A stretch of DNA of 64,000 nucleotides from Pseudomonas peli (GCF_900099645.1 NZ_FMTL01000001.1:806001-870000); one strand, 5' to 3'; positions 1-9,116 are shown, counted from the first letter of the stretch. Numbers and translations: made by a program. Notes: a model not told the origin generated them from the letters alone.

Positions 1-591
1 CTCCAGCAGGGCATTCAGCTCGACATCATCGCGCCGCTGCAGACGCTCAAGCAGCCCCTGCATAAACCACTCGGCCATATGCTCGCCGGGATGTTGCTGG
101 GCGATTAGCCAGATCTTGCGCAGCGCCTGCGGATTGCGGCTGATGCGCAGCAACTCGATTGGCCGCCCCTCGATGCTCTTACCCGTGGCAAACAGCTCGG
201 CGCCCGCCAACCGCTGCGCATCCTCGATCAACTGGCTATGGCGCTCGCGGCTGTAGGGCTCGAAATAGGCGAACCAGATCTGTCCATGCTGCGGCTCGAT
301 GTCGAACTTCAGCGCGCCCTCTTCAAAGCGGCTGGGCACCCGAAACCAGTCGCGCTGATCGTAAGAGGCAACAGCGTGGTAACCGCTCCAGGCATTCTTG
401 TAAGACGACTGCCCGGCATTGCCCAGGCTAAAGCCGTAAGGCTGACCAGGCTGCAAGCCCTCGACCTTGAAGTGGAACCACTGGAAATGTTCACTGTTGA
501 GATCCGGACGAATCGCCAGCTGCACCTGCAGTGGGTTGCTGGCGTCGATGACCTCGATATTGCCGCTGTCGAAGTTGGAGCTGATCTGCAT
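1..591 (-). CDS. M14-type zinc carboxypeptidase (cytosolic carboxypeptidase-like), 3' end cut by window
   Basis: Read by hand on the minus strand; the frame is open from the ATG at 591 to the window edge, giving 197 residues without a stop. The first ~120 residues form a beta-rich domain of the kind preceding the catalytic domain in bacterial M14 carboxypeptidases related to cytosolic carboxypeptidases. The catalytic part begins near residue 135, and the first zinc ligands appear as H167-P-G-E170 in AQQHPGEHMAEWFMQG. The remaining zinc His and catalytic Glu lie off the window. The start has a GAGG ribosome-binding site. No signal peptide is visible, so the protein should be cytoplasmic. The family removes C-terminal residues from peptides or proteins; the substrate here is unknown. 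Confidence 0.85.
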   Translation of the reverse strand, partial: MQISSNFDSGNIEVIDASNPLQVQLAIRPDLNSEHFQWFHFKVEGLQPGQPYGFSLGNAGQSSYKNAWSGYHAVASYDQRDWFRVPSRFEEGALKFDIEPQHGQIWFAYFEPYSRERHSQLIEDAQRLAGAELFATGKSIEGRPIELLRISRNPQALRKIWLIAQQHPGEHMAEWFMQGLLERLQRRDDVELNALLE

Positions 592-821
592 GGGGACCTC
601 GATGGCTTGGGGCGCAAGAGTGAACAAGAATCGCAGCTCTGGCGCAGCAGCGAAACGCTGCAGGCGACAAACTGATATGGATTCTGCAACTGCGACCGAC
701 ACTCGCGCCTGCAACAACCCTCGGACAACGCGCAACTTACCGGTAAGCCTGCAGTCTGGTGTTTAACCGCCTCAGGTTCTACTTAACCCCCAACGCCACC
801 TTTAAGGGAGCAGCCATACGC

Positions 822-1367
822 ATGATCAAACCGCTGCCAAGCCATCGTTCACTGGTAATCCTGCTCTGCGCAGGAATGCTGCTGGTCGGCTGCGCCAACC
901 AGTCAGAGCAAAATCGTAACGCTCCGCCGCCACAGAAAACCGCTGCGGCCAGCGAAAATAGCGTCGACGAGGCCAACCTGCGCAGCCAGGCCAACCGGGG
1001 TGACCTAGACAGCCAGTTCCAGCTCGCCAGCCTGTACTTCGTCGGCAAACCGCACAAAGACCTCAAACAGGCTGAGTACTGGTGGAAACTCGCCGCCGAC
1101 AAAGGCCACGCCATGGCTGCCGTGAGCCTGGCCTACCTGTACACCGGCCGCGACAATCCAGACTTCAACAACCCCCAACTGATGCTCAAGTACCTCAACC
1201 AATCAGCCGCTGGTGGCAACCCGATGGCTCAACACATCCTTGGCAACCTTTACCTCAAGGGCGCACAAGGCGTGCCGCGCGACCCGATCCAGGCCAAAGC
1301 GTTGTTCCAGAGCGCCTGCCAGCAACGCTATGCCGCCAGCTGTGAAGCCCTCAACAAGGCCCCTTAA
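822..1367 (+). CDS. Sel1-repeat lipoprotein
   Basis: A 181-residue protein. I start it at 822 rather than at the in-frame ATG at 759 because this puts a proper lipoprotein signal at the N terminus: basic residues, a hydrophobic stretch, then lipobox LLVGC with Cys24 or thereabouts. An AAGGGAG motif precedes it at somewhat long spacing. The mature part carries about three Sel1/TPR-like repeats, recognisable by A..LGxLYxxG patterns (FQLASLYFVGK, VSLAYLYTGR, HILGNLYLKGAQG). Sel1 proteins usually scaffold protein-protein contacts, often in the periplasm. The partner is unknown and no operon is evident. Confidence 0.8.
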   Translation: MIKPLPSHRSLVILLCAGMLLVGCANQSEQNRNAPPPQKTAAASENSVDEANLRSQANRGDLDSQFQLASLYFVGKPHKDLKQAEYWWKLAADKGHAMAAVSLAYLYTGRDNPDFNNPQLMLKYLNQSAAGGNPMAQHILGNLYLKGAQGVPRDPIQAKALFQSACQQRYAASCEALNKAP

Positions 1368-1377
1368 CAACCTCGCA

Positions 1378-1662
1378 TCAAGCCTCGGTAGCGGGCTCTG
1401 CCAGCTCGCTTGCCGGCTGCTCAGGCTGTTGCGGCTCAGCCTCATCAACCGGCTCGCCCAACCACTCATTGGTTGACTGCTGCACCTCGTCCACCTGCTT
1501 ATTGAGTTCTTTCACCGTCTCATCAACCGCTTCGCGGGCGACATCCACCACGGCTTGTTCGGCCTTTTCAGCCAGCTTTTGCGCAGACTGCTCAGCCGCC
1601 TCACAACCGACCAGGCCGATCAGTACCAACCCCAGCACACCCATTTGCATCGACTTACGCAT
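1378..1662 (-). CDS. small acidic lipoprotein
   Basis: A 94-residue protein. The start at 1662 is chosen because GGAGAACGTT precedes it and the signal peptide MRKSMQMGVLGLVLIGLVGC then begins correctly and ends at a lipobox Cys20. The mature part is a predicted amphipathic helix rich in Ala, Glu, Lys and Val (EKAEQAVVDVAREAVDETVKEL), then a Pro/Glu/Ala-rich acidic tail. It converges on the Sel1 lipoprotein gene, with 10 bp between the stops. No family recognised; it resembles small helical envelope lipoproteins of pseudomonads. Function unknown. Confidence 0.75.
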   Translation of the reverse strand: MRKSMQMGVLGLVLIGLVGCEAAEQSAQKLAEKAEQAVVDVAREAVDETVKELNKQVDEVQQSTNEWLGEPVDEAEPQQPEQPASELAEPATEA

Positions 1663-2001
1663 AACGTTCTCCAGAAGCAGCCGTGAGCGGTCTGATTGAC
1701 GACCGCGATCCAGTGACCATGACCCGGATTGATCTAGCACAAACAGGGACTCACTGGTGCGGGCGCAAATGTAGGGAGGCACACGGATTTACTCAATTGC
1801 ATAGAGTTTGCAAGGTGTTACCAGTCCGCTAGGCGCGCACTGGCAATGCAGGGTGCTAGGCGTAATGCATCGTTCATTTCGCTGGCACAAAAGGACACTA
1901 GGCAATTACGCGCAGACGTGGTTAATAATGTTCCCTGTACACACCAGAAACACCAGGTCATGCAGACCCGCGAGCGTTCATCGCAACTAAAGGATTAAGT
2001 C
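1663..2001. other. intergenic region between divergent genes
   Basis: 339 bp between the divergent lipoprotein and solute-binding protein genes. No convincing ORF or RNA was found. The motif CTAGGC occurs three times (near 1829, 1856 and 1898), the first two within the direct repeat GCTAGGCG at 1828-1835 and 1855-1862. A regulator site is possible but unsupported. Confidence 0.3.
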
Positions 2002-2757
2002 GTGCTGTTACGCCATGCATTTTTCTTCGTCACGGCCTTGATAACTGCCGTCCCGGCTGCAGCCGAAACGGTGCACTTTGTAACCGAGGAATTCCCACCG
2101 TTCAGTTTTTCGCGCGGCGGTATTGCCAGCGGCGCGCTGCCCGAGATAGTTAATGCAACCTGTGGCCTCTTGCAGTGGCATTGCGAAATTGAAGTATTGC
2201 CTTGGCGGCGCGCCCTGCAACAAGCCGAAGACGGTGAAGTTGATGGTATTTTCACTGTGATTCAGTCGCCTGCACGACGTAAGGAATTTCTTATCACCCC
2301 CATGGTGGTGACCTCCGGCTACGACTTTTACACCCTGCGTTCAAATCACTTTCAATTCACTCAACCCGATGATTTGCGCGGGCGCCAGATCGGCGTATAC
2401 GGACCGTCCGGAACTTCATTCGTCCTGCAGGAAAGCCTGAAAAACACCCCGGATGTCGACATTAAATTGGTGACCAACAACCATCGTCTGCTCCTGATGC
2501 TTAATGCTGGGCGCTTTGGTGAAAAGGGTTTGGTATTACTTAATCGCGATGTTGCTCGTCACTTGATCGAGCATGAATATCTCTACGCGCTGCGTAACGC
2601 CGGACATTTGACGTCAATTTCATACGGCATTGGTTTTTCCCGCAAGCGAGTCAGCCCAGTAAAGTTCCAGGCATTTAATCGCGGGCTGAATACACTGCGT
2701 AATAACGGCCAGCTTGCAACCATCGTGCAGCGTTACGGTCTACAACCTGCCAATTAA
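2002..2757 (+). CDS. periplasmic solute-binding protein, amino-acid ABC type (SBP_bac_3)
   Basis: A 251-residue protein starting at GTG 2002, preceded by AAGGA at 7 bases. Residues 1-21 form a Sec signal peptide ending AVPAAA|ET. The mature chain reads like a family 3 substrate-binding protein: VHFVTEEFPPFSF at the start of the first lobe, WRRALQQAEDGEVDGIF, and a late segment resembling the second lobe (LRNNGQLATIVQRYGL). No permease or ATPase gene is adjacent, so it may be an orphan receptor or serve a transporter encoded elsewhere. Pseudomonas genomes carry many such stand-alone proteins. Ligand unknown. Confidence 0.8.
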   Translation: MLLRHAFFFVTALITAVPAAAETVHFVTEEFPPFSFSRGGIASGALPEIVNATCGLLQWHCEIEVLPWRRALQQAEDGEVDGIFTVIQSPARRKEFLITPMVVTSGYDFYTLRSNHFQFTQPDDLRGRQIGVYGPSGTSFVLQESLKNTPDVDIKLVTNNHRLLLMLNAGRFGEKGLVLLNRDVARHLIEHEYLYALRNAGHLTSISYGIGFSRKRVSPVKFQAFNRGLNTLRNNGQLATIVQRYGLQPAN

Positions 2758-3000
2758 GCACGCTGGACATTTAACTTGACTTCGCCATAATTGCCGGGCG
2801 CAGCCTAATTAGCCCTTTAACAAACCTGACAACTCGTTCAGGTAATCCACAATAAAAGGGCAAACAGGCGCGGCAATAGTCATCAACACTATTGGCCACG
2901 CTTATTAAATGCGCGAACTAAACCTGTTTGGCGGCCTCAAGTGCCCAGGCCCTATGCCTGGCATCCAGCCACTATTCTGTTCAAGACCATGGGTAACTAC

Positions 3001-3213
3001 GTGACGAAAGACGAACTGCGCGCCGAACTCGAGCGCCAGGCGCAGCGTTACAAGGATGTATACGGCGGAGAAGTGATTACCTACGCCGCTCAACCGGACC
3101 CCGAGCGCAAGCCGTGGCGCAAGAAGGCTAACCTTCTCGACCAAGCGTTTGAAAAAGAACTGGTAAAAATCGAAAAAGAGCTCCAATCCAAGGCCGACGA
3201 AGCAGCTGGCTGA
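3001..3213 (+). CDS. small conserved protein of unknown function
   Basis: About 70 residues, highly charged and probably helical (ELRAELERQAQRYKDVYGGEVITYAAQ, then a basic PWRKK patch and a Lys/Glu-rich C terminus). The frame is open from 2941. I prefer GTG 3001 (start MTKDELRAELERQ), with ATG 2989 as the alternative; neither has a strong ribosome-binding site. The sequence looks familiar as a short conserved Pseudomonas protein, but I cannot name a family. No signal peptide or membrane segment. It converges with the HerA-like ATPase gene across a hairpin. Confidence 0.6.
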   Translation: MTKDELRAELERQAQRYKDVYGGEVITYAAQPDPERKPWRKKANLLDQAFEKELVKIEKELQSKADEAAG

Positions 3214-3236
3214 CGCCCCGCCGCATCAGTCAGATA

Positions 3237-3266
3237 GCGTGGCCATCCCTAACTGGATGGCCACGC
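3237..3266. terminator. 12-bp perfect hairpin between convergent genes
   Basis: The arms GCGTGGCCATCC and GGATGGCCACGC are separated by the 6-base loop CTAACT. It sits between two convergent stop codons. There is no T tract on either side, so bidirectional termination is plausible but not the classical intrinsic form. Confidence 0.5.
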
Positions 3267-3268
3267 CT

Positions 3269-4765
3269 TCAGCGCCGCTTACCGCCCATCAGCGACCCCA
3301 ACAAACCACGTACCAACTGCCGACCAATCTGATTAGCCGCCTGGCGCATAGCGGTTTTCATCACCTGGCTGGCCAAACCGCCCAGCAGCTCGCCCGCGGC
3401 ACCGGCCATACCGCCTCCGACCTCGCTCTTGCTCGCTGAACTCGGGTTATTGGACTCTGCCTGCTGCGCAGCTTGCTCTGCACGCGCCGTCAGCAACTCA
3501 TAGGCGGACTCACGATCGATTGGCTTGTCATAACGTCCCCGCAACGCGGACTGCTGGATCAACGCTGCTCGCTCGCTTTCACTCAACGGACCAATACGCG
3601 ACTGCGGCGGCGCCACAGCAACACGCTGAACCATGGCCGGCGTGCCTTTAGCTTCCAGCGTACCAACCAGGGCCTCACCTATACCCAGCTCAGTAAGCAC
3701 CTTCAGCGTGTCGATGGCCGGATTCGGACGGAAGCCATCGGCCACCGCGCGCAGCGACTTCTGCTCTTTGGCGGTAAAGGCGCGCAGACCGTGCTGAATA
3801 CGCAACCCAAGCTGCGCCAGCACATCGTCCGGCAGGTCACCTGGCGATTGGGTGACGAAATACACCCCGACGCCTTTTGAACGGATCAGTCGCACCACCT
3901 GTTCCAAGCGCTCCTGCAAGGCTTTTGGGGTATCGGCAAACAATAGGTGCGCTTCGTCGAAAAATAGTGCCAAAAGCGGTTTATCGGCGTCCCCGCGCTC
4001 CGGCAGCTGTTCAAATAACTCAGCCAACAGCCAGAGCAGGAAGGTCGCGTAGACCTTCGGCGCCTCATGCACAAGGCGGCTAGCGTCGAGCAGGTGAATA
4101 CGCCCGCGACCATCGCGGTCTGGATGCAGAATGTCTTCCAGCTCCAGTGCAGGCTCACCAAAGAGTGCCTCGGCGCCCTGCTGTTCCAAACCGGCTAACT
4201 TGCGCAATAAGGCTTGCGATGAGGTGGCCGTGAACAAGGCGCTGTCTTCCCCCAACACCTCGGGGTGATTTTTCAAGTGTGCCAGCAGCGCTTTGAGGTC
4301 TTTAAGATCAAGCAGCAACAACCCTTCACGGTCTGCCACCTTGAACGCGGAATAGAGTGCAGCCTGCTGGCTGTCGGTCAGTTCCAGCAGCGCGCCGAGC
4401 AACAAAGGCCCCATTTCGCTCAGCGTAGTGCGCAGTGGATGGCCGCTCTTGCCATGCACATCCCACAGGGTTACCGGGTAGGCCATCGGCTGATGGTTAA
4501 GCCAGGGCATGCTGGCAATGCGCTCAGCCACTTTGCCTTGCGGTGCGCCAGCCGCCCCCAGACCGCAGAGATCCCCCTTCACATCGGCGGCAAACACCGC
4601 GACGCCAGCATCGCTGAAGGTTTCGATCAAGCGTTGCAATGTCACGGTTTTACCAGTGCCCGTCGCGCCAGCAATCAGCCCGTGACGGTTCGCCAGACGC
4701 AACGCCTGCCCCACCGGCAGCCCCTCAAGATCGGCCCCCACAACAAACTGATCGGTTTGCACCAT
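3269..4765 (-). CDS. HerA-like ATPase, DUF853 family (YjgR type)
   Basis: A 498-residue protein. The Walker A motif is at the N terminus (GLIAGATGTGKTVTLQRLIE, near residue 35), the Walker B is near residue 265 (LLALFFDEAHLLF), and a sensor-like segment follows (GVGVYFVTQSPGDLPDDVLAQLG). This arrangement and the length match the DUF853 family of HerA/FtsK-superfamily P-loop ATPases, which includes E. coli YjgR. The C-terminal ~60 residues contain a Gly/Ala-rich segment that could be membrane-associating. The biological role of the family is not established. Single gene, divergent from the chemoreceptor. Confidence 0.85.
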   Translation of the reverse strand: MVQTDQFVVGADLEGLPVGQALRLANRHGLIAGATGTGKTVTLQRLIETFSDAGVAVFAADVKGDLCGLGAAGAPQGKVAERIASMPWLNHQPMAYPVTLWDVHGKSGHPLRTTLSEMGPLLLGALLELTDSQQAALYSAFKVADREGLLLLDLKDLKALLAHLKNHPEVLGEDSALFTATSSQALLRKLAGLEQQGAEALFGEPALELEDILHPDRDGRGRIHLLDASRLVHEAPKVYATFLLWLLAELFEQLPERGDADKPLLALFFDEAHLLFADTPKALQERLEQVVRLIRSKGVGVYFVTQSPGDLPDDVLAQLGLRIQHGLRAFTAKEQKSLRAVADGFRPNPAIDTLKVLTELGIGEALVGTLEAKGTPAMVQRVAVAPPQSRIGPLSESERAALIQQSALRGRYDKPIDRESAYELLTARAEQAAQQAESNNPSSASKSEVGGGMAGAAGELLGGLASQVMKTAMRQAANQIGRQLVRGLLGSLMGGKRR

Positions 4766-4887
4766 CTTGTTATCTCCATGGTTAAAGCTTTACTGCAATT
4801 AGGCCGACATAGTTAGCGTGCCCTGCAATAGCCACTGCCCAACATCAGCCCAAGACTGATGCCAGAACTCACCGGACGCAAGACGCC

Positions 4888-6765
4888 ATGACCAACAACC
4901 TGAAGTTCAGCCACAAGATTCTGCTCGCCGCCTCGCTGGTGGTGATCGCCGCATTCTCGCTGTTCACGCTTTACAACGATTACCTGCAACGCAACGCGAT
5001 CCGTGATGATTTGGAAAGCTACCTAAAGGAGATGGGGAATGTCACCGCCAGTAATATTTCCAACTGGCTGTCAGGGCGCATTCTGCTGGTAGAAAACGTT
5101 GCTCAATCGGTCGCCCGCGACTCTTCCGGCGATGCTCTGACCGGACTGCTGGAGCAGAAGGTACTGGCCTCCACTTTCGCCTTCACCTACCTGGGCAGCG
5201 CTGATGGCAGCTTCACCATGCGCCCGGACGAGGACATGCCGGATGGCTACGATCCGCGTCAACGCCCTTGGTACAAGGATGCGATGGCAGCAGGCGGCAC
5301 TACCCTCACCGAACCCTACGTCGACGCCGCCACCAGCGAACTGATCATCACCATCGCCACGCCCGCCAAAGCGGCAGGAGTGGTTGGCGGCGACCTGAGT
5401 CTCAACACTCTGGTAGAAATCATCAACTCGCTGGACTTTGCCGGCATGGGTTATGCCTTTCTGATCAGCGCGGATGGCAAGATTCTCGTGCACCCGGACA
5501 AGTCCCTGGTGATGAAGAACATCAGTGAGGTCTACCCGCAAGATACCCCGCGCATCAGCGGCGAGTTCAGTGAAGCGGAGCTCAATGGCGAGACGCGCAT
5601 TCTCACCTTCGCTCCGGTCAAGGGGCTGCCCTCGGTTAACTGGCATGTCGGCCTGTCCATTGACAAGGCCAAGGCCTACTCAATGCTCAGCGAATTCCGC
5701 GCCTCGGCGATCGTTGCCACCATCATCGCGGTGGTACTGATCATGTTGCTGCTGAGCATGTTGATCAGCGTGCTGATGCAACCGTTGAATGTCATGGGTA
5801 AAGCCATGGAAGACATCGCCCAAGGCGAGGGTGACCTGACCAGGCGTCTGAGCATTCAATCCAACGACGAATTTGGCCGCCTGGCCAGTGCCTTCAACCA
5901 GTTTGTTGAGCGTATCCACAGTTCAATCCGCGAGGTGTCATCCGCCACCAGCCAGGTCAATGAAGTGGCAAAACTGGTGGTCGGCGCTTCTAACTCGTCG
6001 ATGATCAACTCCGACGAGCAGGCCAGCCGAACCAACAGTGTGGCCGCTGCGATTAATGAGCTGGGCGCCGCCGCGCAGGAAATTGCGCGTAACGCTGCCG
6101 ATGCATCGAACCAAGCCTCCGATGCACGCCACCTGGCTGAAGACGGCCGCCAAGTGGTGGAACAAACCATCAAAGCGATGAACGAACTGTCCGGCAAAAT
6201 CAGCGCATCCTGCGGCAATATCGAAACCCTCAACAGCAAGACGGTGAACATCGGGCAAATACTTGAGGTGATCAAAAGCATCTCCCAGCAAACCAACCTG
6301 CTGGCACTCAACGCTGCTATCGAGGCAGCGCGCGCTGGTGAAGCCGGCCGTGGGTTCGCAGTAGTGGCCGATGAAGTACGCAACCTGGCTCACCGCACCC
6401 AGGAATCGGCGCAGGAAATCGAGAAAATGATCGAAGAGCTGCAAGTCGGCTCCCGCGAGTCGGTCACCACCATGACTGAAAGCCAGCGCTACAGCGAAGA
6501 AAGCGTGGAGATCGCTAACCAGGCCGGCGCCCGCCTGAGCAGCGTCACCGAACGCATCGGTGAAATTGATGGCATGAACCAGTCAGTGGCCACCGCAACC
6601 GAGGAGCAGACCTCGGTGATCGAATCGCTTAACGTCGACATCACCGAAATCAACACCCTCAACCAAGAGGGTGTGGAAAACCTCAACGCCACCTTGCGTG
6701 CCTGCGGCGATCTGGAGCAACAGGCTAGCCGCCTCAAGCAACTGGTCGACAGCTTCCGCATTTAA
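4888..6765 (+). CDS. methyl-accepting chemotaxis protein with amino-acid-binding dCache domain (PctA/PctB/PctC type)
   Basis: A 625-residue chemoreceptor. It has TM1 at about 11-29, a periplasmic double-Cache domain to about 275, TM2 at 276-298, a HAMP domain and a cytoplasmic signalling domain with the conserved hairpin tip ([19 protein letters not shown]). The ligand pocket contains Y121, R126, W128, Y129 and D131, plus a later Asp in GGDLSL near 169. This is the residue set I recall for the dCache_1 amino-acid motif of PctA-type receptors. In P. aeruginosa, pctA/B/C lie close to purU-mvaT-sbcB, as here. Predicted role: taxis to L-amino acids or relatives such as GABA. No terminal methyltransferase-binding pentapeptide is seen. 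Confidence 0.9.
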   Translation: MTNNLKFSHKILLAASLVVIAAFSLFTLYNDYLQRNAIRDDLESYLKEMGNVTASNISNWLSGRILLVENVAQSVARDSSGDALTGLLEQKVLASTFAFTYLGSADGSFTMRPDEDMPDGYDPRQRPWYKDAMAAGGTTLTEPYVDAATSELIITIATPAKAAGVVGGDLSLNTLVEIINSLDFAGMGYAFLISADGKILVHPDKSLVMKNISEVYPQDTPRISGEFSEAELNGETRILTFAPVKGLPSVNWHVGLSIDKAKAYSMLSEFRASAIVATIIAVVLIMLLLSMLISVLMQPLNVMGKAMEDIAQGEGDLTRRLSIQSNDEFGRLASAFNQFVERIHSSIREVSSATSQVNEVAKLVVGASNSSMINSDEQASRTNSVAAAINELGAAAQEIARNAADASNQASDARHLAEDGRQVVEQTIKAMNELSGKISASCGNIETLNSKTVNIGQILEVIKSISQQTNLLALNAAIEAARAGEAGRGFAVVADEVRNLAHRTQESAQEIEKMIEELQVGSRESVTTMTESQRYSEESVEIANQAGARLSSVTERIGEIDGMNQSVATATEEQTSVIESLNVDITEINTLNQEGVENLNATLRACGDLEQQASRLKQLVDSFRI

Positions 6766-6778
6766 CCCATGCGGAAAA

Positions 6779-6812
6779 CAAACGGGGCGCTCAGTGAGCG
6801 CCCCGTTTTTAT
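6779..6812 (+). terminator. intrinsic terminator after the chemoreceptor gene
   Basis: A perfect 12-bp stem, AACGGGGCGCTC / GAGCGCCCCGTT, with a 3-base loop and a T5 tract. It lies 13 bases after the stop. The run of A on the other side could make it work for the minus-strand gene ending at 6809 as well. Confidence 0.9.
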
Positions 6813-6994
6813 TTCTGCTTTTCGTGGTTCGTTGGCGACTGTTCGTCTTGCTGCAACTGCCGCCATAACTCGGCGGCATCGGCAAATTCGCTACCGTCCT
6901 CAGGACTTAAAGCCTCAGGGTCATAGCGCTGCGTACAACCCTCACCAAGCACTGGTGGCGCGCTGGATGTGCCACGCGCGAGTGGATCAGTCAT
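6809..6994 (-). CDS. small acidic protein of unknown function
   Basis: A 61-residue protein with a strong ribosome-binding site (GGAGGTGTT directly before the ATG at 6994), which is the main reason to accept it. It starts MTDPLARGTSSAPPVLGEGC and continues with an acidic segment (DPEALSPEDGSEFADAAELW). No signal peptide, membrane segment or known motif. It lies 27 bp downstream of the CBS-domain gene on the same strand and is probably co-transcribed with it. Function unknown. Confidence 0.65.
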   Translation of the reverse strand: MTDPLARGTSSAPPVLGEGCTQRYDPEALSPEDGSEFADAAELWRQLQQDEQSPTNHEKQK

Positions 6995-7021
6995 AACACC
7001 TCCAATGAACGCTACCAGTCT

Positions 7022-7447
7022 TCAACTCAGCACCACACGGCCTTCGTCATGCTGGGCAAACTCTTTGACCGCACGCAGCACATCGCTGCGGCTGACCTGG
7101 CCAATCAAACGGCCGTCCTCGACCACAGGCAGGCGTCGGCGCCGGCCGCGCAGAAAGCGCTCGGATATTTCGATGATATCCGCCTCCGGCGAAATCACTT
7201 CCACCTCGGTGGTCATGTAGGCGCTGACATCACCGCCCGCCGACTCGTAGTAAGCGCCAGAAAGGATGCCGCGCAAGCAATCGCCCTCCGACAACAACCC
7301 CACCAGATGCCCTTGTCCGTCAACCACCGGCGCGCCAGAGATACGGTGCTCAAGCAAGCGGTTAATCGCGGTGAACAGGTTCATTTCAGGCCGGAAAGTC
7401 ACCAGATTGCGGGTCATGTAATCTCGCACTTTGATTGACTTGAGCAT
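7022..7447 (-). CDS. tandem CBS-domain protein
   Basis: A 141-residue protein consisting of one Bateman module: CBS1 about 8-62 (VRDYMTRNLVTFRPEMN, ISGAPVVDGQGHLVGLLSEGD) and CBS2 about 75-132 (MTTEVEVISPEADI, RRRRLPVVEDGRLIGQVSRSDVLRAV). CBS pairs normally bind adenine nucleotides and act as energy or ligand sensors; no effector domain is fused, so it would act in trans. It lies 44 bp downstream of purU on the same strand and upstream of a 61-residue protein gene. Target unknown. Confidence 0.85.
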   Translation of the reverse strand: MLKSIKVRDYMTRNLVTFRPEMNLFTAINRLLEHRISGAPVVDGQGHLVGLLSEGDCLRGILSGAYYESAGGDVSAYMTTEVEVISPEADIIEISERFLRGRRRRLPVVEDGRLIGQVSRSDVLRAVKEFAQHDEGRVVLS

Positions 7448-7491
7448 CAGTAATACCCTCTATCTGCGCTGAACCGAACCCTACTGATGCC

Positions 7492-8346
7492 TCAGTCGAA
7501 CACCACTGTTTTATTGTCGTGCACCAGCACTCGGTCTTCTAAGTGATAGCGTAGACCACGTGACAGCACCATCTTCTCGACATCTTTACCCAGACGCACC
7601 ATCTCTTCGATGCTATCGCGGTGGCTGACGCGCACCACGTCCTGCTCAATGATCGGCCCGGCGTCCAGCTCCTCGGTTACATAGTGAGAGGTCGCACCAA
7701 TCAGTTTGACCCCTCGCAACGATGCCTGGTGATATGGCTTGGCCCCGACAAACGACGGCAGAAAGCTGTGATGGATATTAATGACGCGCTGGGAGAACTC
7801 GGCGCAAAGTGGCGCAGGCAAAATCTGCATATAGCGCGCCAACACAATTACATCGGCGGCATGGGCTTTTACCAACCGCGCCACCTCATCAAATGCCGGT
7901 TGTTTATCCTGCGAATTAACTGGCACATGGAAATACGGAATGTCATGCCACTCCACCATGCTGCGCAGGTCATCGTGGTTGGAAATGACGCATGGAATAT
8001 CGCAATCTAATTCGTCGCTGTGCCAGCGGTGCAGCAAATCGGCCAGGCAGTGCGATTCGCGACTGGCCATCAGCACAACACGTTTCTTAACCGCCGAATC
8101 GGTAACCCGCCACTCCATGGAAAACTCACGGGCAATCGGCGCAAAGGCCTGGCGAAAACCGTCCAGATCAAATGGCAGCGAGTCAGCGCGAATCTCGTGG
8201 CGCATAAAAAACCAGCCACTCTGATTATCCGAATGATGACTGGCTTCGGTAATCCAGCCGTTATAGGTGGCCAGAAAGTTACTCACCTTAGCCACAATTC
8301 CAACCCGATCAGGACAGGCAATGACCAATCGAAAAGTACGCATCAA
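7492..8346 (-). CDS. purU: formyltetrahydrofolate deformylase
   Basis: A 284-residue enzyme that hydrolyses 10-formyltetrahydrofolate to tetrahydrofolate and formate, balancing one-carbon pools and supplying formate to PurT. An N-terminal ACT domain (about 4-85, beginning FRLVIACPDRVGIVAKVSNF) is followed by a formyltransferase-fold domain. The latter carries the catalytic-site segments VISNH, INIHHSFLPSF and GATSHYVTEELDAGPIIEQD. Length and architecture are standard for PurU. Its position next to mvaT and sbcB matches my recollection of purU1 in P. aeruginosa. Confidence 0.95.
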   Translation of the reverse strand: MMRTFRLVIACPDRVGIVAKVSNFLATYNGWITEASHHSDNQSGWFFMRHEIRADSLPFDLDGFRQAFAPIAREFSMEWRVTDSAVKKRVVLMASRESHCLADLLHRWHSDELDCDIPCVISNHDDLRSMVEWHDIPYFHVPVNSQDKQPAFDEVARLVKAHAADVIVLARYMQILPAPLCAEFSQRVINIHHSFLPSFVGAKPYHQASLRGVKLIGATSHYVTEELDAGPIIEQDVVRVSHRDSIEEMVRLGKDVEKMVLSRGLRYHLEDRVLVHDNKTVVFD

Positions 8347-8638
8347 CGGCTCCGGGGCTCAAATAAAGTCGGCCATTCTAGTCTCAACATGGAAAAACTG
8401 CAGTACTCAGACAGCACATGCCAGAGCAGGCAACAGGACAGGACAGTTGTCGCTGGCGGAATAGTGCAGTACTTCCGCCCAAACAGTTAATAACTCGCTA
8501 TATACAACAGGCCAAGCGGCCACCCAGTTACTTAACAATACAATTCATAAAAAATACCTATAAAGCGGTTTACTTGTTAAAAGTGCCTGACTACTATTGC
8601 TATCACTTAATCGCCAATCCCGAATACAGGTACCCATC
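8347..8638. promoter_or_regulatory. AT-rich regulatory region of mvaT
   Basis: 292 bp between divergent purU and mvaT. The half nearer mvaT (about 8480-8620) is strikingly AT-rich compared with its surroundings. One promoter candidate is TTTACT (8569-8574), a 17-base spacer, then TACTAT (8592-8597). H-NS-family proteins prefer AT-rich DNA, so autoregulation by MvaT is plausible. No small ORF is supported. Confidence 0.35.
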
Positions 8639-9013
8639 ATGTCGTTGATCAACGAATACCGCGCCACCGAAGAAGCAATCAAAGAACTGCAAGATCGTCT
8701 GAAAAATCTGTCGCAAGACGACAAACTGAAGAAAGAGCTGGAATTCGAAGGCAAACTGCGTGCACTGATGGGTGAATACCAGAAATCGCTGCGCGACATC
8801 ATTGCCATGCTCGACCCAGAAGCCAAAGGCAGCAAAATCACCCGCGCCGCCAAAACAACTGGCACCAAACGCGCCCGTAAAGTTAAGCAGTACAAAAACC
8901 CGAATACCGGCGAAGTAATCGAAACCAAAGGCGGCAACCACAAGACGCTGAAAGAGTGGAAAGCCAAGTGGGGCGGTGACGTCGTTGAAGGCTGGGCAAC
9001 CCTGCTGGGCTAA
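8639..9013 (+). CDS. mvaT: H-NS-like nucleoid protein MvaT
   Basis: 124 residues, the usual MvaT length. The N-terminal half is the coiled-coil oligomerisation domain (SLINEYRATEEAIKELQDRL, then the DDKLKKELEFE segment). The C-terminal domain holds the AT-hook-like DNA-binding segment RKVKQYKNPNTGEVIETKGG, followed by TLKEWKAKWG. The start at 8639 is chosen over the in-frame ATG at 8597 because it gives the canonical N terminus. MvaT and MvaU silence AT-rich, often foreign, genes in Pseudomonas. Monocistronic, with its own terminator. Confidence 0.97.
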   Translation: MSLINEYRATEEAIKELQDRLKNLSQDDKLKKELEFEGKLRALMGEYQKSLRDIIAMLDPEAKGSKITRAAKTTGTKRARKVKQYKNPNTGEVIETKGGNHKTLKEWKAKWGGDVVEGWATLLG

Positions 9014-9047
9014 GCCTGCCGCTTAAGCGCCAAAAGCTTCACGCAAA

Positions 9048-9072
9048 AACGCCAGCAATGCTGGCGTTTTTT
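9048..9072 (+). terminator. intrinsic terminator of mvaT
   Basis: The stem CGCCAG (9050-9055) / CTGGCG (9061-9066) has the loop CAATG and is followed by T6. It lies 36 bases after the mvaT stop. The A5 run before it may also allow termination of other transcripts on the minus strand. Confidence 0.85.
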
Positions 9073-9116
9073 ATGGGCATTGTTTCAGTCACGCCTACAG
9101 CATTTGGCCCTATCAA

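Noticed and set aside
238..675. Plus-strand frames at the left edge
   Set aside because: The minus strand encodes an M14 carboxypeptidase with an HPGE zinc motif; the plus frames are shadows.
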